DNA of 48,576 nucleotides, from contig JBEKDJ010000002.1 of assembly GCA_050014415.1 (NCBI GenBank), positions 1 to 48,576 of the forward strand, written 5' to 3'. Origin of the DNA: JBEKDJ01 sp050014415 (GTDB lineage: Bacteria > Desulfobacterota > BSN033 > UBA1163). Shown here piece after piece: positions 32,803 through 41,134 of the stretch (position 1 is the first letter of the stretch; each line of letters opens with the position of its first letter). Position numbers and translations under genes: made by a program. The notes beneath the pieces were generated by a model, which was not told where the DNA came from, did not search any database, and was given only the letters and a program-made list of their open reading frames with translations.

Positions 32803-34386
32803 CTATTCTTCTTCTTTGAGGAGTTTATAATCGATGGAGTCGACAAGAGCCTGCCAACTGGCTTGGATGATATTCTCGGAGACTCCAACCGTTCCCCACT
32901 TTGATTCTCCATCTCCCGATTCGATGAGAACCCTCGTTTGGGCCCCGGTTCCATCCTTCGTCGAAAGAATCCTGACTTTATAGTCCAGCAGTTTAACCTC
33001 CTTCAATTCAGGATAGAACTTCTCCAAGGCCTTTCGCAACGCATGATCCAATGCATTGACCGGGCCATTTCCCACCGCTGCGGTATGCTCGACCTGATCC
33101 CCCACACGGACCATGATGGTGGCCTCTGCAAGGGAAGGGGCTTCCTCCCTATCCTTTTCGACGATCACACGAAACCCCATCAGTTCGAAGAACTTCTTGT
33201 GCTGTCCAAGGGCCTTTTTAATGAGTATCTCAAAAGAACCTTCTGCTCCCTCAAACTGAAAACCCTCGTTTTCCAGGCGCTTTAGGTCGTCGAGGATCTT
33301 TTTCACCTTCGGATCTTTGCTCTTCAAATCGATTTTTAGCTCGGCGGCTTTGTAAAGAATATTCGATTTACCGGAGTAATCAGAGATAAGAACCCTTTGA
33401 CGATTTCCAACCCGCTCTGGAGGAACATGTTCGTAGGTGGCATCACTCTTTCGGATGGCGCTCACATGCAAGCCACCCTTGTGAGCAAAGGCGCTGTCCC
33501 CCACATAAGGGAGGTATTTATTGTGGGGGAGGTTGGCCAACTCTGAGATGAAACGAGAGACCTCAGTGATCTTTTTCAACTGATCATCCGTGATACAATC
33601 CATTTTCATTTTTAACTTGAGATTGGGGATGATGGAACAGAGATTAGCATTCCCGCATCTTTCCCCGTACCCGTTCATGGTGCCATGGACCATCAGGACG
33701 CCTTCCTTGACCGCTAAGATGGTGTTTGCTACGGCCATCTCCGTATCATTATGAACATGAATGCCCAAGGGAATGGTGATTTGTTTTCTTGTCTCTCTAA
33801 TGATGGTTTGAATCTCGTCAGGGAAGGTCCCTCCATTCGTATCGCATAAGACAATCCAATCGGCCTTGGCATCCTGTGCAGCCTTCAGCGTGGAGAGGGC
33901 ATACTGGGGATTGTTTTTGAATCCATCGAAGAAATGTTCTGCATCAAAAATAACTTCCTCGGCCTGACCCTTCAGAAACTGAATCGAGCTATGAATGATC
34001 TCGAGATTCTGATCAAGAGTTATATTTAATGCCTCAAGGGGATGAATATCCCAGGACTTTCCGACAATGGTTATCACCTTTGTGCCAGCCTCGATCAGAG
34101 CTTGGATATTTGCATCATTCTGGGGCAAAGTCCCTGCCCGGCAGGTGCTTCCAAAGGCCACCATCTTTGCCTGAGATAGGGGAACCAATTTGATCTCTTG
34201 AAAAAACTGGATGTCCTTTGGGTTAGAGCCTGGCCAGCCTCCTTCGATGTAATGAACGCCTAAATCATTCAACTTCTGCGCAATACGAACTTTGTCCTCT
34301 ACGGAAAAGGCGATGTCTTCCGCCTGGGCGCCATCCCGAAGCGTAGTATCATAGATCTTCACTGAATTTAAATGACTCAAAGCCAT
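32803..34386 (-). CDS. cimA: (R)-citramalate synthase
   Basis: A 527-residue enzyme that condenses acetyl-CoA and pyruvate to citramalate, the threonine-independent entry to isoleucine. The TIM-barrel part has the family start VKIYDTTLRDGAQAEDIAFS, metal ligands including HVHNDTEMAVAN and a GYGERCGNANL motif. The carboxy-terminal regulatory domain (about 390-520) is the allosteric LeuA dimer type (NALDHALRKALEKFYPEL, DYKVRIL). The length equals that of the CimA/LeuA-like subgroup and the start sequence distinguishes it from 2-isopropylmalate synthase. lysC lies upstream across a repeat-filled gap, the same order as in Geobacter-type genomes. Confidence 0.95.
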   Translation of the reverse strand: MALSHLNSVKIYDTTLRDGAQAEDIAFSVEDKVRIAQKLNDLGVHYIEGGWPGSNPKDIQFFQEIKLVPLSQAKMVAFGSTCRAGTLPQNDANIQALIEAGTKVITIVGKSWDIHPLEALNITLDQNLEIIHSSIQFLKGQAEEVIFDAEHFFDGFKNNPQYALSTLKAAQDAKADWIVLCDTNGGTFPDEIQTIIRETRKQITIPLGIHVHNDTEMAVANTILAVKEGVLMVHGTMNGYGERCGNANLCSIIPNLKLKMKMDCITDDQLKKITEVSRFISELANLPHNKYLPYVGDSAFAHKGGLHVSAIRKSDATYEHVPPERVGNRQRVLISDYSGKSNILYKAAELKIDLKSKDPKVKKILDDLKRLENEGFQFEGAEGSFEILIKKALGQHKKFFELMGFRVIVEKDREEAPSLAEATIMVRVGDQVEHTAAVGNGPVNALDHALRKALEKFYPELKEVKLLDYKVRILSTKDGTGAQTRVLIESGDGESKWGTVGVSENIIQASWQALVDSIDYKLLKEEE

Positions 34387-34391
34387 ATGCC

Positions 34392-34578
34392 TCCATATGA
34401 AAGGTCAATCATCAGTGGTCAATGATCAGTTATCAATTCTCAATGATCATTAACCATTAGTCGTCGGCCATTGATTATTATTGATTGGCCACTTCCTATT
34501 GATTATAGGCTATCAATTACCAATTATAAATACTCAGTTCTGACCATTGAACATTGGTCATTGCCCATTGATTATTGA
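34392..34578. repeat. Intergenic phrase repeat, ATGATCAGTTATCAATT family (copy 2)
   Basis: The whole lysC-cimA gap is made of variants such as CAATGATCAGTTATCAATTC, CCATTGATTATTATTGATTG and GAACATTGGTCATTGCCC, in both orientations. It has the same vocabulary as 7066-7168. Confidence 0.6.
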
Positions 34579-35817
34579 TCATTTCTCTTCTGCCACAGAT
34601 GGCTTATCTAACTCAAAAGCATCATGGAGCGCTCGAACTGCCAGTTCGGTATATTTTGCGTTGATGATACAGGAGATCTTGATCTCTGAAGTGGAGATCA
34701 TGTTGATATTGATGCCCTCCTTTGCCAAGGCAGAGAACATCTGGGTGGCTACATGGGAGTGGCTCCTCATACCTACACCCACAATCGATACCTTGGCAAT
34801 GTTTTCATCGGCGGCGACCTCTTTCCCACCGAACCCTTTCATGGTCTCCTTGATGATCTGAAGGGTTTTGGTGAAATCGGACTTGGGAACGGTGAAGGCC
34901 ACATCCGCATAACCTTTCTCCGTGCTGGAGGTCTGGATGATCATATCCACGACGATATTGGCATCGGCAATGGGCTTAAACAATTTGGCAACCATTCCAG
35001 GAACGTCCGGAACACCCATGATCTCAATCTTCGCCTCATTCTTGTTGTAAGTGACACCGGAAACGACAACCCTTTCCATTTCTTCGTCCTCCTTGCAAAC
35101 GATCGTTCCAAGATTATCATTGAAAGATGACCTTACATGGATGGGGACATCATATTTCTTAGCAAACTCAACCGATCGTATCTGTAACACTTTGGCACCC
35201 AGGCTGGCCATTTCAAGCATCTCGTCATAAGAGATCTTGGATAACTTTCTCGCCTTCGGGCAGATGTTGGGATCGGTGGTATAGACTCCATCGACATCGG
35301 TGTAGATCTCGCAGACGTCTGCCTTCAAGGCGGCTGCAACCGCGACACCTGTCGTATCAGATCCCCCTCGACCCAGGGTGGTAATATTATCTGACTCATC
35401 CACGCCCTGAAACCCTGCTACCACCACCACCCTTCCGTTCTTTAGATCCTTAAGTATCTTCTCCGACTCAATGCCTGAAATGCGGGCCTTGCCAAAGGCG
35501 CTGTCTGTAGCAATCTTGATTTGAAACCCCAAGTAAGATTTCGAGGCACAGCCCATTGCTTTAAGAGCGATAGCAAGCAAGGCAATGGAGACCTGTTCTC
35601 CTGTGGAGACAAGGACATCCAATTCCCTCTCGTCAGGGGTTGGAGTGATCTGCTGGGCTAGGCGAATCAGCTTGTCCGTCTCTCCGGCCATTGCGGATAC
35701 AACCACCACAACATCATGGCCTTGATTCTTCGTTTTGATCACCCTGGAGGCCACGTTTTTAATTCGGTCAATATCCCCCACAGAGGTACCGCCATATTTT
35801 TGAACCACCAATGCCAT
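34579..35817 (-). CDS. lysC: Aspartate kinase
   Basis: About 412 residues from the ATG at 35817, preceded by GGAGGGGAG; an upstream in-frame ATG at 35835 is less likely. It phosphorylates aspartate at the head of lysine, threonine and methionine synthesis. The kinase domain has VQKYGGTSV at the start and GFQGVDESDNITTLGRGGSD-type residues near 150. Two ACT domains follow (about 265-405; SGVTYNKNEAKIEIMGVPDVPG and VSIVGVGMRSHSHVATQMF in part), indicating feedback control by lysine and/or threonine. Single-function enzyme, typical length. Confidence 0.96.
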   Translation of the reverse strand: MALVVQKYGGTSVGDIDRIKNVASRVIKTKNQGHDVVVVVSAMAGETDKLIRLAQQITPTPDERELDVLVSTGEQVSIALLAIALKAMGCASKSYLGFQIKIATDSAFGKARISGIESEKILKDLKNGRVVVVAGFQGVDESDNITTLGRGGSDTTGVAVAAALKADVCEIYTDVDGVYTTDPNICPKARKLSKISYDEMLEMASLGAKVLQIRSVEFAKKYDVPIHVRSSFNDNLGTIVCKEDEEMERVVVSGVTYNKNEAKIEIMGVPDVPGMVAKLFKPIADANIVVDMIIQTSSTEKGYADVAFTVPKSDFTKTLQIIKETMKGFGGKEVAADENIAKVSIVGVGMRSHSHVATQMFSALAKEGININMISTSEIKISCIINAKYTELAVRALHDAFELDKPSVAEEK

Positions 35818-35834
35818 TCGACTCCCCTCCCCCA

Positions 35835-35922
35835 ATCCATTGCGGAATGTAGAATGCGGATTGCAGAATTAAGAACTTGAGATTATCACATTCCGCATTC
35901 CGCACTGCGAATTCCGAATTCT
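35835..35922. repeat. GCGGAATGTAGAATGCGG phrase repeat overlapping tsaE 3' end
   Basis: TTGCGGAATGTAGAATGCGG is followed by the inverted ATTCCGCATTCCGCACTGCG. The second half is translated as the last eleven residues of tsaE (EFGIRSAECGM). Confidence 0.6.
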
Positions 35923-36416
35923 TTCAAAAGCTTCTCATAGTGTTTGCCTTTGCCAACGATTTCTATAGACCTGGTCTGCTTCCCTGTATAGCGGATTTGT
36001 ATCCAAATGAGTTCTCTTAGAAGAAGTGATGGAATTCTGTCTGCCCATTCAATCGCCGTGATCCCCTCACCCCCCAGATACTCCTCCAAACCCAGTTCCT
36101 CAGCCTCCTTCTCTTCTCTCAACCGGAAAAGATCGATATGGTAAAGGGGCATCTTTCCTGTGTACTCGTTGATCAACGTAAAGGAGGGGCTTGAAATGTA
36201 ACGGGTGTCCCGAACCCCCGCCCCTGCAGCAAGGCCTTTGATGAATTGGGTCTTTCCTGTCCCCAATTCACCCACCAAGGCGACCACATCTCCTCGCAAA
36301 AGAAGACTTCCAAGCCTTTTCCCAATTCGGATCGTCTCTGAGGTACTCCTGGTCTGGAAGGCCACTTTTCCAATTTGAGATTTAGGATTTGGGATTTCAA
36401 ATTTCAGATTTTTCAA
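35886..36416 (-). CDS. tsaE: tRNA threonylcarbamoyladenosine biosynthesis ATPase TsaE
   Basis: A 176-residue P-loop protein of the t6A tRNA-modification pathway, partner of TsaB/TsaD. Walker A GELGTGKTQ follows VALV, with family residues SSPSFTLINEY, LYHIDLFRL and EWADRIPSLL. Core residues 20-160 equal the normal family length. The extra amino end (MKNLKFEIPNPKSQIGK) and carboxy end (EFGIRSAECGM) are translated from phrase repeats that flank the gene. A GTG at 36365 would begin directly at the conserved part (VAFQTRSTSET) but has a poor ribosome-site distance. It lies between lysC and the nuclease-family gene. Confidence 0.92.
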   Translation of the reverse strand: MKNLKFEIPNPKSQIGKVAFQTRSTSETIRIGKRLGSLLLRGDVVALVGELGTGKTQFIKGLAAGAGVRDTRYISSPSFTLINEYTGKMPLYHIDLFRLREEKEAEELGLEEYLGGEGITAIEWADRIPSLLLRELIWIQIRYTGKQTRSIEIVGKGKHYEKLLKEFGIRSAECGM

Positions 36417-36451
36417 TCTGCAATCTACAATCTGCCATTTGAAATTGCAGT
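36366..36451. repeat. Phrase repeat overlapping tsaE 5' end (AATTTGAGATTTAGG words)
   Basis: Variants of GAGATTTAGGATTTGGGATTTC, AAATTTCAGATTTTTCAATC and CAATCTGCCATTTGAAATTG. The first half encodes the start of tsaE. Confidence 0.55.
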
Positions 36452-36925
36452 CTAGGCCTTGTACTTAAAATCCTCCGGATTAAGATTTTCCAGCCATTCC
36501 TTCAATTGGTCGCCTTCCTTCTCCATGTCGATGGTCCGCGCCTTTTCGATCACCTGATCCGAGACAAAGATCGGAGCATCTACAGCGAGGGCGATGGCAA
36601 TTGCGTCACTGGGCCGAGAATCGATGATGATCTCTGCTCCTCGCCTCATAAGGTGGATCAATGCATAGTAGGTATTTTCCTTCAGGTCATTCACGATGAT
36701 TTTCACAACCTGAGATTCAAGGGTATTGAGAATACTATGGATCAAATCATGGGTCATAGGCCGATGGGAGCCTATCTTCTTCAATTTCATGGCGATCGCA
36801 TTGGCTTCAAAAGGTCCAATCCATATGGGAAGCCCCGTTTTATTCGATAGGTCCATCAAGAGGACGACGAATCCATTCGATGTGGAATCGAAAGTCAAGA
36901 ATTTCACTTTCATTTCGACAAACAT
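36452..36925 (-). CDS. Bifunctional nuclease (BFN/DUF151) family protein
   Basis: A 157-residue protein of the DUF151 family, named after a plant bifunctional nuclease; the bacterial role is not established. Family motifs are LPIWIGPFEANAIAMKL, RPMTHDLIHSIL and IDSRPSDAIAIALAVDAPIFV. The family core fills most of the length, with a short acidic tail. AGGAGAAGAGG precedes the ATG at 36925. Expected in the cytosol. It is located between tsaE and the eRF1/Vms1-like gene. Confidence 0.93.
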   Translation of the reverse strand: MFVEMKVKFLTFDSTSNGFVVLLMDLSNKTGLPIWIGPFEANAIAMKLKKIGSHRPMTHDLIHSILNTLESQVVKIIVNDLKENTYYALIHLMRRGAEIIIDSRPSDAIAIALAVDAPIFVSDQVIEKARTIDMEKEGDQLKEWLENLNPEDFKYKA

Positions 36926-36977
36926 CCTCTTCTCCTTTCACAGACGAATTCCGATCAGACTCGTGCCCTTATCAGGA

Positions 36978-38123
36978 TCAACGAAATCTCAAAGCAGCGC
37001 CCACTCCGTCGCTCTCTCTTAAGATGGTATTCTCTTCAACCCATTTGACCTCTCCGTCCTGACGGAGGGTTGACCTCACCATCTCTTCTCCGAGGTTGAC
37101 AATCTTCATCTCTTCTTTGCAGAGTGGGCAATGGGCGGACGGGTCACCCGGAGAAGGGATCAGGACAAGAGAACTGCATCGGTGGCACTTTCCTCCTGAA
37201 TGAGAAAACGATGTCACGAGATAGAGTGTCTGGATCTGTCCTCCATTCAAGGCCTCCAATGTTCCGTTTAGACCGAAGGTGGACAACCCACCCTTGGGGC
37301 TCCTCTCCTTCAACTCCTCGATCTGCCTGGAGACTTCCTGGCTCTCCTTCTGGAGGAGACGTTCGAAAACCCGCTTCAACACTTTTGAACGTTCCTCTGA
37401 AAAATCGATGGAGAAAGTATCCGCGATCTGCTGTTTGATTCGTTCAGGAAGGAAGGCTCTAAAATTGGCCACGATCCGTTCTTGGCCGATCAGGACCACC
37501 CGTTTCCATTTCCCGGAATCGAAGAGTTCGGTGAGTTGCTCGGCCACCTCTCTGTGATGTTTATCCATATGATCTTTGATGTGACGCTGGTACCTCATCT
37601 GGGCCCATCCTCCTTGATCGTGGCGTCCGGGGACATAACTCTCGATGGAGGATTCGGCCATCAGACCCTCCAGCGAGACTTCAAACAGCTTAGCCGAGTC
37701 CGTATCCACCATGACAGCCAATGTACCTTGATACTGAGAAGACAGGCGGACAAGAGGTTGGAGGGCGGGGAGATCGGAGATAACGCATTCATTTTCAAAA
37801 GGGACGATTGAAGGGTAGGTAAGAAAAACCCCATTGCCACTACAGGAGAAGATCGCCAGCCCATTTACCCCCTCATCATAGGAACGTCGAACCAACCCCT
37901 CCACGTACTTCTCAATCTGTTTTTGGTCTTCGGCAAAGGTCTTTCGCCAATCCTCTCGATCTTTAAGTTGATCATGGATCCTCTTCAGCTGATTTTTCGT
38001 GAAAAGTCGTATCCGTTCCCGCTGTTGCTCGTCATCCTGTTTCGTATTGAGATAGAGGGACACGAAAGGATAGGGACTTTCTTCGATCCGGGCCAATCTC
38101 TTGATCTCACTCTTTATGTCCAT
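36978..38123 (-). CDS. Bacterial eRF1/Vms1-like (BAERF family) protein
   Basis: A 381-residue cytosolic protein resembling the archaeo-eukaryotic release factor superfamily found in bacteria. Three parts are seen: an amino-terminal domain (about 1-130), a central domain with a loop GRHDQGGWAQMRYQRH near 185 that matches the Gly-Gln/Gln-Gly-Gly catalytic loop type of Vms1 and eRF1, and a carboxy-terminal domain ending in a zinc-ribbon pattern (GGKCHRCSS ... HCPLCKEE). Such proteins are predicted to release peptides from tRNA on stalled ribosomes; that activity is inference for this one. Its start lies 222 bases from the nnr stop. Confidence 0.85.
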   Translation of the reverse strand: MDIKSEIKRLARIEESPYPFVSLYLNTKQDDEQQRERIRLFTKNQLKRIHDQLKDREDWRKTFAEDQKQIEKYVEGLVRRSYDEGVNGLAIFSCSGNGVFLTYPSIVPFENECVISDLPALQPLVRLSSQYQGTLAVMVDTDSAKLFEVSLEGLMAESSIESYVPGRHDQGGWAQMRYQRHIKDHMDKHHREVAEQLTELFDSGKWKRVVLIGQERIVANFRAFLPERIKQQIADTFSIDFSEERSKVLKRVFERLLQKESQEVSRQIEELKERSPKGGLSTFGLNGTLEALNGGQIQTLYLVTSFSHSGGKCHRCSSLVLIPSPGDPSAHCPLCKEEMKIVNLGEEMVRSTLRQDGEVKWVEENTILRESDGVGAALRFR

Positions 38124-38345
38124 ATGGAACTCTCCGAGGAGAAAACAAGTCAGGTTCTGAGGCGAATGAATAACGACAGAGATTGAGGATAGTCTTATTA
38201 TAATGAAGAATAATTGAAAATCAACTCAAGGGCTCTATCGGGCCCAAAGGCTCATAGCCAAATCCTGGACCGAAGGCTCGAAATTAATACGGAGCGACGC
38301 TTTTGACCCCACTCCCAAAGACCGGAGTTTGGCACCGCCGAAGCA

Positions 38346-39899
38346 TCAAATTCTTCTTTCAAGTAGGGCAGGGATTTTTTGAATAAGATCGGTCGCTATC
38401 AGAGATTTCTCTCCTTTTTCCAGAGCGATCTCATCGCCGGCCAATCCATGGAGATAGACAGACATCTGAAGGGAGGGAAGGATGTCAAACCCTTGGCAGA
38501 TCAATCCCCCGATCATCCCGGTGAGCACATCTCCTGTTCCCCCTGAGGCCATTCCTGGATTGCCTGACGGGTTGATAAAGATCTCCCCTTTGGGAGTGGC
38601 GATCAGGGTACGATGTCCTTTGAGGACGAGATGAACGTGTCGGGACTGGGAGAAGTTTCTGCTGATACCGATCCGATCTTCTTGGACTTCTCTGGGAGTG
38701 GATCCGATCAGCTTTGCCATCTCTCCAGGATGGGGTGTCAGGATGAGGGATCGGTTCATGGCAGGAAGGATTTTGGGCTGTGTTGCCAGAGCGGTTAACC
38801 CATCGGCATCGAGAACGATTGGGAGATTCAAGGTCTTGATCAGTTTGAGGATGAGCGACTGGGTTTCCTTAGTCGTCCCGATCCCCGGACCAATGATCAC
38901 AGCCTTCTTGTTTTCGCAGAGGTGAAGGATGGAGTTTAAGGCCCGGAGACTCAGGGTCTGCTTAGGGGTTTCGGGGAGAGGTTCTGTCATCACCTCAGTC
39001 AGTTTCACCTCCATGATTGCATTCAGGCTCTTTGGGATGGCTAGGGTGACCAGACCTGCCCCCATCCTGAGAGCAGCTTCACACGCCATGGCCGCTGCTC
39101 CGGTCTTGCCAACCGATCCGGCGATGACGAGAAGGTGCCCGTAATCTCCCTTATGGGTTTCCGGCCGTCGCTGCACCGAGAGCCATCTTCTAATGTCGCC
39201 GCTTTCCAGAAGAAACGTCTGGAATCTCTCCTCCTCTACCAGCCTCTTGGGGATGCTGATATCGATGATTTTTAACTCTCCTGTATAGTCGATTCCTGGA
39301 GAGATGAGATGTCCGACTTTCGGCAGACCGAAGGTAACAGTGAGCGAAGCCCGAATCGCCGTCCCGAGTGGTTTGCCGGTATTGGCATCTAACCCAGAGG
39401 CAATGTCGACTGCGACCATCGGCTTCTGAAGACTGTTGAGGTGGTCGATCACCTCTCGATAATAACCTCGGACCTCGGCATCCAGTCCCGTGCCGAAGAT
39501 GGAGTCGATCAGGAGATCAAACTTCTCCAGATCCTTCTTGATCTTTTGGTAATCTTTGGAAGAGGGAACAGAGACGACCTCTCCTTTCATGCGAAGGAAG
39601 ATCTGGAAATTGGTCTCTGCATCCCCTCGGAGAGCTTTCGGGTCAGCGAGGAGAAAGGCCTTCACCGGAATCCCTCGATTCAGAAGGTATCGACCGATCA
39701 CAAAACCATCTCCCCCATTATTTCCCTTTCCGGCGATGATCGCTGCTTTCTTCTTCAGAATATCCGGAAAGGCATTGGAGATGACCTCGGCGGCTCCTCT
39801 CCCTGCATTCTCCATCAGGACGATTCCAGGAATTCGGTATGTCTCAATGGCCTTCCGATCCAATTCTTGCATCTGCTCAGCGGTTGCGACCTTCATCAT
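38346..39899 (-). CDS. nnr: Bifunctional NAD(P)H-hydrate epimerase/dehydratase
   Basis: A 517-residue metabolite-repair enzyme. The amino-terminal YjeF_N epimerase (about 1-215) has GKGNNGGDGFVIGRYL and DSIFGTGLDAEVRGYY. The carboxy-terminal ADP-dependent dehydratase (about 225-510) has GDYGHLLVIAGSVGKTGAAA, IGPGIGTTKET, LDADGLTALA, LTPHPGEMAKL and NPSGNPGMASGGTGDVLTGM, seen in parts. It restores damaged NADH/NADPH hydrates. It overlaps the end of acpS by 23 bases, the usual order in deltaproteobacteria. Confidence 0.96.
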   Translation of the reverse strand: MMKVATAEQMQELDRKAIETYRIPGIVLMENAGRGAAEVISNAFPDILKKKAAIIAGKGNNGGDGFVIGRYLLNRGIPVKAFLLADPKALRGDAETNFQIFLRMKGEVVSVPSSKDYQKIKKDLEKFDLLIDSIFGTGLDAEVRGYYREVIDHLNSLQKPMVAVDIASGLDANTGKPLGTAIRASLTVTFGLPKVGHLISPGIDYTGELKIIDISIPKRLVEEERFQTFLLESGDIRRWLSVQRRPETHKGDYGHLLVIAGSVGKTGAAAMACEAALRMGAGLVTLAIPKSLNAIMEVKLTEVMTEPLPETPKQTLSLRALNSILHLCENKKAVIIGPGIGTTKETQSLILKLIKTLNLPIVLDADGLTALATQPKILPAMNRSLILTPHPGEMAKLIGSTPREVQEDRIGISRNFSQSRHVHLVLKGHRTLIATPKGEIFINPSGNPGMASGGTGDVLTGMIGGLICQGFDILPSLQMSVYLHGLAGDEIALEKGEKSLIATDLIQKIPALLERRI

Positions 39900-40278
39900 T
39901 GCTCCCCTCTAACAGAACATGGGCCACGGCGTACGGCCGATCGTGGGAAAGGGTGATAAGAGCCTTCTGGATCCGGCACGTTTCGAGGACTCCCTTTGCC
40001 TTCCGATGGAAGGCGAGTAAAGGCTTCCCCATCGGATCGTTTTCCACCTCGATATCCGTCCACTGGATACCATGTCGGAGTCCCCAACCGATCGCTTTGA
40101 GAAAGGCCTCCTTGGCCGCGAACCGTGTAGCAAAACATTCTGGAGGTCTGGCCCGTCGCTGGCACCAGGCGATCTCCCTCTCCGTAAAGACCCGACCGAG
40201 GAAGAGGGTTCCCCAGCGCGTGATGAGGCGTTCGATCCGGTCGATGTTCACAATATCAATGCCTGTTCCGACAATCAT
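39877..40278 (-). CDS. acpS: Holo-[acyl-carrier-protein] synthase
   Basis: A 133-residue phosphopantetheinyl transferase that activates acyl carrier protein with CoA. The family motifs GTGIDIVNIDRI at the start and FATRFAAKEAFLKAIG in the middle provide the Mg-binding Asp and Glu; the end has ITLSHDRPYAVAHVLL. Typical length with a slightly extended tail that overlaps nnr. Confidence 0.95.
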   Translation of the reverse strand: MIVGTGIDIVNIDRIERLITRWGTLFLGRVFTEREIAWCQRRARPPECFATRFAAKEAFLKAIGWGLRHGIQWTDIEVENDPMGKPLLAFHRKAKGVLETCRIQKALITLSHDRPYAVAHVLLEGSNDEGRNR

Positions 40279-40284
40279 CGCTAG

Positions 40285-40394
40285 ATTTCAGATCTCGAAT
40301 TGCGGATTTCGGAATGAAAAACAGATCATTCTGCAATGGTGAATCTCAATTCAGAATTTCTTTTTCAATTATTCCGCAATCTACAATCCGCAAT
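40285..40394. repeat. GAATTGCGGATTTCGGAAT phrase repeat
   Basis: The acpS-pdxJ gap consists of AATTGCGGATTTCGGAATG, CTGCAATGGTGAATCTCAATTC and inverted ATTCCGCAATCTACAATCC. Same family as 32706, 35835 and 2572. Confidence 0.6.
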
Positions 40395-41108
40395 TCATTT
40401 AATAAGAGCGATCATCTCCCGAACGGCACGATCCAGGCCCACCAGGATCGCACGGGCGATAATGCTATGACCGATATTGAATTCTTCGATCTCTTTGATT
40501 TCTGCCATCCGTTGAACGTTGACATAATTGAGACCGTGTCCTGCTGCAATCTGGAGATCTCGGTGGGAAGCCTCCGCGACTGCATCGAGGATCTTCTTGA
40601 GTTCTTCATCTGCCTCGGCAGGGGTCTTCGCATCACAGTAGTGACCCGTATGAATTTCGATGGCACTCGCTCCCACCCGTTCGGAGGCCTTGATCTGGTC
40701 ACTTCTGGGATCGACAAAAAGGCTGACGGGGATTCCCCCTTTTTGGAGCCGCTGAATTGCTTTCTTAATGGACTGAAAGGATTTGATCACGTCGAGGCCG
40801 CCCTCGGTCGTCAACTCTTCCCTCTTTTCAGGCACAAGGGTCACGATGTTTGGTTTAGTAGCCAAGGCCATTTGGATCATCTCTTCTGTAGCGGCCATCT
40901 CCAGATTTAGACGGGTCTGTATGACCTCCCTGAGAAGTCGGAGGTCCCGATCCTGGATGTGGCGTCGATCCTCTCTTAGATGGGCGACAATCCCATCTGC
41001 TCCCGCCAATTCCACGATTGCAGCGGCGGCAATGGGATCAGGATACATTAACCCACGGGCTTGTCTCACGGTGGCCACGTGGTCGATATTGACACCCAGT
41101 CTCGGCAT
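40395..41108 (-). CDS. pdxJ: Pyridoxine 5'-phosphate synthase
   Basis: A 237-residue TIM-barrel enzyme that joins 1-deoxyxylulose 5-phosphate and 3-amino-2-oxopropyl phosphate to give pyridoxine phosphate (vitamin B6). Motifs are LGVNIDHVATVRQARG, DGIVAHLREDRRHI, VSLFVDPRSDQI, IEIHTGHYCDA, AAGHGLNYVNV and NIGHSIIARAILVGL. Full length; the start at 41108 agrees with family members. Confidence 0.97.
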   Translation of the reverse strand: MPRLGVNIDHVATVRQARGLMYPDPIAAAAIVELAGADGIVAHLREDRRHIQDRDLRLLREVIQTRLNLEMAATEEMIQMALATKPNIVTLVPEKREELTTEGGLDVIKSFQSIKKAIQRLQKGGIPVSLFVDPRSDQIKASERVGASAIEIHTGHYCDAKTPAEADEELKKILDAVAEASHRDLQIAAGHGLNYVNVQRMAEIKEIEEFNIGHSIIARAILVGLDRAVREMIALIK

Positions 41109-41134
41109 CGTTCCTCCCAGAAATCTCTAATCTG

